NCBI GenBank assembly: GCA_046590575.1
Contig: JBKJUS010000007.1
Location: forward strand, 1-24,387
Reading direction: 5' to 3'
DNA: 24,387 nt
Source: DATLNF01 sp046590575
GTDB lineage: Bacteria; Actinomycetota; Actinomycetes; BP-191
Part shown: in pieces, positions 22,590 to 24,387 of the stretch
How positions within the stretch are numbered: position 1 is the first letter of the stretch
Layout: every line of letters begins with the position of its first letter
The notes under the pieces: generated by a model
What the model saw: the letters and a program-made list of their open reading frames with translations, nothing else
What the model was told of the DNA's origin: nothing
Databases searched by the model: none
Made by a program: the position numbers and the translations under genes

Positions 22590-22916
22590 CGGCGACCCGG
22601 CAGATCTTCGCGGACTCGGGGGCCGGTGGATCCGGGCTAAGGCGAAGCTGCTCGGCTCCTAGAAGTTGCCCTGCCACGGGCAATGGGATCTCGGCGGACT
22701 TGTGTCCCTTGCCCATGATCGACAGCAGAACCCGGTTCTGGTCACGGCGTGTCCACAGGGGCTCTGCACTCGCGTCGGGCCGCCGCCACCGTCGACCGCC
22801 TGCCTGCAGGCTAAGGGTAGGGAGCCTGGTGGCTGTTCCCGCACCTATCCGCCACTCCACGGGACTGGACAAGCAAATCGCCCCGACCTCCACCAGGCCG
22901 GGCGATCTTGGCGTTG
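22590..22916. other. Gene-free, decayed region
   Basis: No intact gene is supported in these 327 bases. They hold a short integrase-like scrap on the minus strand (22663-22743) and a TTGCCC-TGCCAC-GGGCAA hairpin (22666-22683) inside it. Open frames here look like chance high-GC frames. Confidence 0.6.
22663..22743 (-). pseudogene. Possible tyrosine-recombinase (integrase) remnant
   Basis: 27 codons read NRVLLSIMGKGHKSAEIPLP, which looks like the beta-strand Lys region (GKGxKxxxIPLP) of phage-type integrases that follows the first catalytic Arg. Neither the Arg box before it nor the HxxR/Tyr boxes after it are present in any frame I read. A short chance match is possible. Confidence 0.35.
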
Positions 22917-23200
22917 TCACTTGGGCTTCGGCACGGTGGCGAACTCCCCCACGAGCTTGAGGCCAAGCTTGCCGGCCTCCTTCTTGATCCAGCCCAGGGC
23001 AGCGTCGTTCAGGAAGCGACCACCGTTCTCGTCGACTCAATCGCACGCGGACTGCCGGGACGCGAGTTCCAGCCGTTGACCGCAGCGCCGTTCATATACC
23101 CGGCCCTCTTCGCGAACTCGGTGATCTCCTTGCTGAAAACACCGCGCCCCTCCTCGGCGTTGAGTCGACCGATGGCGCCGAGGTAGGCCACGGTCGCCAT
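22917..23200 (-). pseudogene. Small gene with a -1 frameshift (94 aa if repaired)
   Basis: From the ATG at 23200 (GAGGAG 9 nt upstream) the frame reads MATVAYLGAIGRLNAEEG, then FSKEITEFAKRAGYMNGAAVNGWNSRPGSPRAIE, and drifts to a stop at 23009. From 23038 down, another frame continues smoothly: VDENGGRFLNDAALGWIKKE, AGKLGLKLVGEFATVPKPK, stop at 22917. One missing base at about 23031-23038 joins them. It is either a sequencing error, a real mutation or programmed slippage. The product looks like a small winged-helix-like protein, family unknown. An acidic Pro/Asp-rich frame upstream of the ATG (to about 23330) is open but has no good start. Confidence 0.65.
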
Positions 23201-23354
23201 CTGCTGATGCTCCTCGGATGCGCTCTTCCTGGGGTCTGCAGGGAAGGGCGGGTCGTCGTGCAGCGGGTCGTACTCGACCGGCCCTTCGGTGTGAGGGGCT
23301 TTCGAGTCCTGCTTGCCACCCGAGTCTGATACCGGACCCCGGCCATCGCGCTGA

Positions 23355-23400
23355 GAGCTGCGGTCCGGTGTGTCATCTATGACACGCCAGGCCGCAGCTC
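23355..23400. repeat. Hairpin repeat copy 1 (core GTCATCTATGAC)
   Basis: Arms of 22 nt (GAGCTGCGGTCCGGTGTGTC... on the left) close around CT. Three of the 22 positions are G-T, which would be G-U pairs in RNA, so a transcript would pair along the whole length apart from the apical loop. It shares the apical TGTCATCTATGACA with the two copies to the right but has different outer arms. Confidence 0.8.
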
Positions 23401-23409
23401 CCGACAAGG

Positions 23410-23824
23410 GTGCGTTGGCGGGAGTGCCGGTGCCGGCGGGTCAGGCCAAGAGGCGACCGGCGAGGCGGCATGCGGTACGTGGCCTTTCGAGTGACCGCTC
23501 GCCACCACGAGCGGTTCGCGAACCGGAGGGCCAGCTCGGCGTTCCAGGCAATCGGGTCACGGATGTCACGTTCACGTTCACCGAGGGGCGAGCCGGCTGC
23601 GCCGTGGTGCTCCTTATCGACGGGTACGCCGGTGGGGATCGGCAGCCGCGACATCACACCATCTGGACCGCTCAGGCGGGGGACGCGTCGGCTGTCAGGT
23701 GTGGGCCGAGCGACCGGCAGGATTTGAGAGCGGGTCGCGCGGCGAATCGCCGCCGAACGTGGACCCGCTGCGCTCGCCTGTCTGTACGCCGTTCGGGGGC
23801 CCCGTGGACGGCGACGAGAGTCGG
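23410..23824. other. Gene-free region with structured elements
   Basis: No coding region is supported in these 415 bases on either strand. They contain an ACCGCTCG-CCACCA-CGAGCGGT hairpin (23494-23514), followed by the palindrome TTCGCGAA, and the nested hairpin at 23729-23769. It is probably decayed DNA between hairpin repeats. Confidence 0.55.
23729..23769. repeat. Nested inverted repeat
   Basis: Outer arms AGCGGGTC and GACCCGCT (8 bp, perfect) enclose an inner GCGGCG-AAT-CGCCGC stem (6 bp). This is a two-tier stem-loop with no gene nearby to terminate. Confidence 0.6.
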
Positions 23825-23867
23825 TTGGAGCGCGGGCGGGTCATCTATGACGCGCCGACGCTCCAAC
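23824..23867. repeat. Hairpin repeat copy 2 (core GTCATCTATGAC)
   Basis: Outer arms GTTGGAGCG / CGCTCCAAC are perfect; inner arms GGGCGGGTCAT / ATGACGCGCC are nearly so, giving about 18 of 21 paired positions around CT. It is 45 nt past the DinB stop, so it can act as that gene's terminator. Its right half is identical to that of copy 3. Confidence 0.82.
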
Positions 23868-23912
23868 CCGGCGCGTGGTGCCGGGCCTCGGTCACTGCGG
23901 GGGGGCGGCGAG

Positions 23913-24330
23913 TCAGTCCGCGAGCTCCGGACGGTCGAGCACCGGCAAGTAAGCCCACCACGGCCCGACCTCGGTGCGGTACCGCTTAGCCATCGTCTCG
24001 GCGATCTGCGCGATGTGGCTCAGGTCGTGCACCGCCCAGGACGCGAGCAGTGGCCCGAGGGTCACCTCGCCGAGGTCGGGATGGCGCCCGACTCGGTCAA
24101 GGTCCGCCGGGGTGAGCGCAGCAACGTCGAGGTCGCGCAGGCTGCTCGCTCGCGCTGCCGCAAAGTCGTCGAGCAGGTCGGCGAGTTCCGGCGCCGAGCC
24201 ACGCATTCCCTCGCGGTCGAACGGGGTGAATGGCACGGCGGAACCGTGCTCGAGGGTCACCGTCAAGCGCGGGATCCAGTCGGTGCGCTCACCGTGGAGC
24301 AGATGGCCGAGGTGAACAGCCGCCGACGCC
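23913..24330 (-). pseudogene. DinB-family protein, 5' part missing
   Basis: The readable product runs from about LGHLLHGERTDWIPRLTV through PFTPFDREGMRG, VGRHPDLGEVTLGPLLASW and AVHDLSHIAQIAETMAKRYR to LPVLDRPELAD, stop at 23913. This is the DinB/YfiT-like four-helix fold with its three metal-site histidines (one in LGHLLHGE, two in HDLSH). The family normally has another 40-50 residues (helix 1 and the WS... entry to helix 2) before LGHL; here the frame runs straight into the hairpin at 24333-24375, which encodes only arginine-rich filler. The gene is therefore probably truncated by the repeat. The frame stays open to 24374 but I see no true start. Confidence 0.72.
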
Positions 24331-24332
24331 GG

Positions 24333-24375
24333 CTGGAGCGCGGGCGCGTCATCTATGACGCGCCGACGCTCCAAC
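24333..24375. repeat. Hairpin repeat copy 3 (core GTCATCTATGAC)
   Basis: Arms CTGGAGCGCGGGCGCGTCAT and ATGACGCGCCGACGCTCCAA pair at 17 of 20 positions around CT. It is in direct orientation with copy 2, 509 bp away, and sits where the DinB gene loses its 5' part. Confidence 0.82.
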
Positions 24376-24387
24376 CCGATGCTTCGT

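Noticed and set aside
23201..23407. N-terminal extension of the frameshifted gene to a TTG at 23407
   Set aside because: The TTG lies beyond hairpin copy 1, so the first residues would encode the hairpin. The ATG at 23200 has a proper GAGGAG site.
23373..23727. Short ORFs on both strands (94 aa minus, 105 aa plus) between the hairpin repeats
   Set aside because: Arg/Ser-rich, no ribosome sites, no recognisable domains, and one runs into hairpin copy 1.
23355..24375. Integron attC sites / gene-cassette array
   Set aside because: Spacing of about 500 bp and imperfect palindromes looked suggestive, but the outer ends read GTTGGAG...CTCCAAC, the reverse of the RYYYAAC...GTTRRRY attC layout, and copy 1 lacks them altogether.
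23355..24375. CRISPR array
   Set aside because: Only three copies, hundreds of bases apart, with variable arms; no regular spacers and no cas genes.
1..24387. tRNA, rRNA, tmRNA genes or intact insertion sequences
   Set aside because: No cloverleaf with a T-loop consensus, no rRNA-like stretch and no complete transposase was found on either strand.

Overview
The window is high-GC, codon-biased bacterial DNA. It uses many GTG starts, has 1-15 nt gaps or ATGA/GTGA overlaps between genes, and carries two blocks typical of Actinomycetota: prfB / ftsE-ftsX / peptidases / smpB, and a compact Tad (Flp) pilus locus of the mycobacterial Rv3654c-Rv3660c type. I place it in the Actinomycetota but cannot name a genus from sequence alone. 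Most genes are on the minus strand, so the functional order below runs from high to low coordinates.

Layout. (1) 1-4501, minus: ftsE, ftsX, an M23 peptidase with a long coiled coil, an S41 carboxy-terminal processing peptidase, and smpB (cut by the window edge). This is a division / cell-wall / ribosome-rescue block. A 60-residue Cys-rich membrane protein (4679-4861, plus) diverges from ftsE and ends in a 15-bp hairpin shared with the next gene. (2) 4919-8330: a large surface protein with a choice-of-anchor-like N-terminus, DUF11 repeats, a poly-proline rod and a degenerate sorting signal, preceded by a structured leader of about 150 nt. (3) 8407-9513: prfB (RF2). (4) 9603-12056: two tandem paralogous secreted proteins. 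Each has six Cys-paired C-N-G-S-G-x-G-G-G repeats, a Pro/Thr/Ser/Ala stalk, and an LPRAG motif followed by a membrane segment and a basic tail. Both genes look leaderless. (5) 12161-12994, plus: a secreted alpha/beta-hydrolase (lipase). It converges on (6) 12991-15855, minus: a three-gene unit of RseB/LolA-like membrane protein, ABC ATPase and ABC-2 permease. (7) 15903-20600, minus: the Tad locus tadA-tadB-tadC-pilin-tadE-tadE-tadG with a good sigma-70-type promoter. (8) 20700-22589: a LuxR regulator diverging from a small secreted protein, a Trp/Arg-rich 38-residue ORF and a secreted cupin, with a perfect 18-bp palindrome between them. (9) 22590-24387: a decayed accessory tail with a possible integrase scrap, a frameshifted small gene, three copies of a hairpin repeat centred on GTCATCTATGAC, and a DinB-family gene whose 5' part is missing where it meets one of those hairpins.

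How it fits together. FtsEX plus the M23 protein make a plausible septal peptidoglycan-hydrolase control unit. The Tad pilus, the DUF11 protein and the two repeat proteins are all cell-surface structures. The three surface proteins share a cytoplasmic tail of the form GRHxxR, which suggests one anchoring route. The best candidates for something undescribed are the paired C-N-G-repeat surface proteins and the palindromic hairpin repeat family at the right end.
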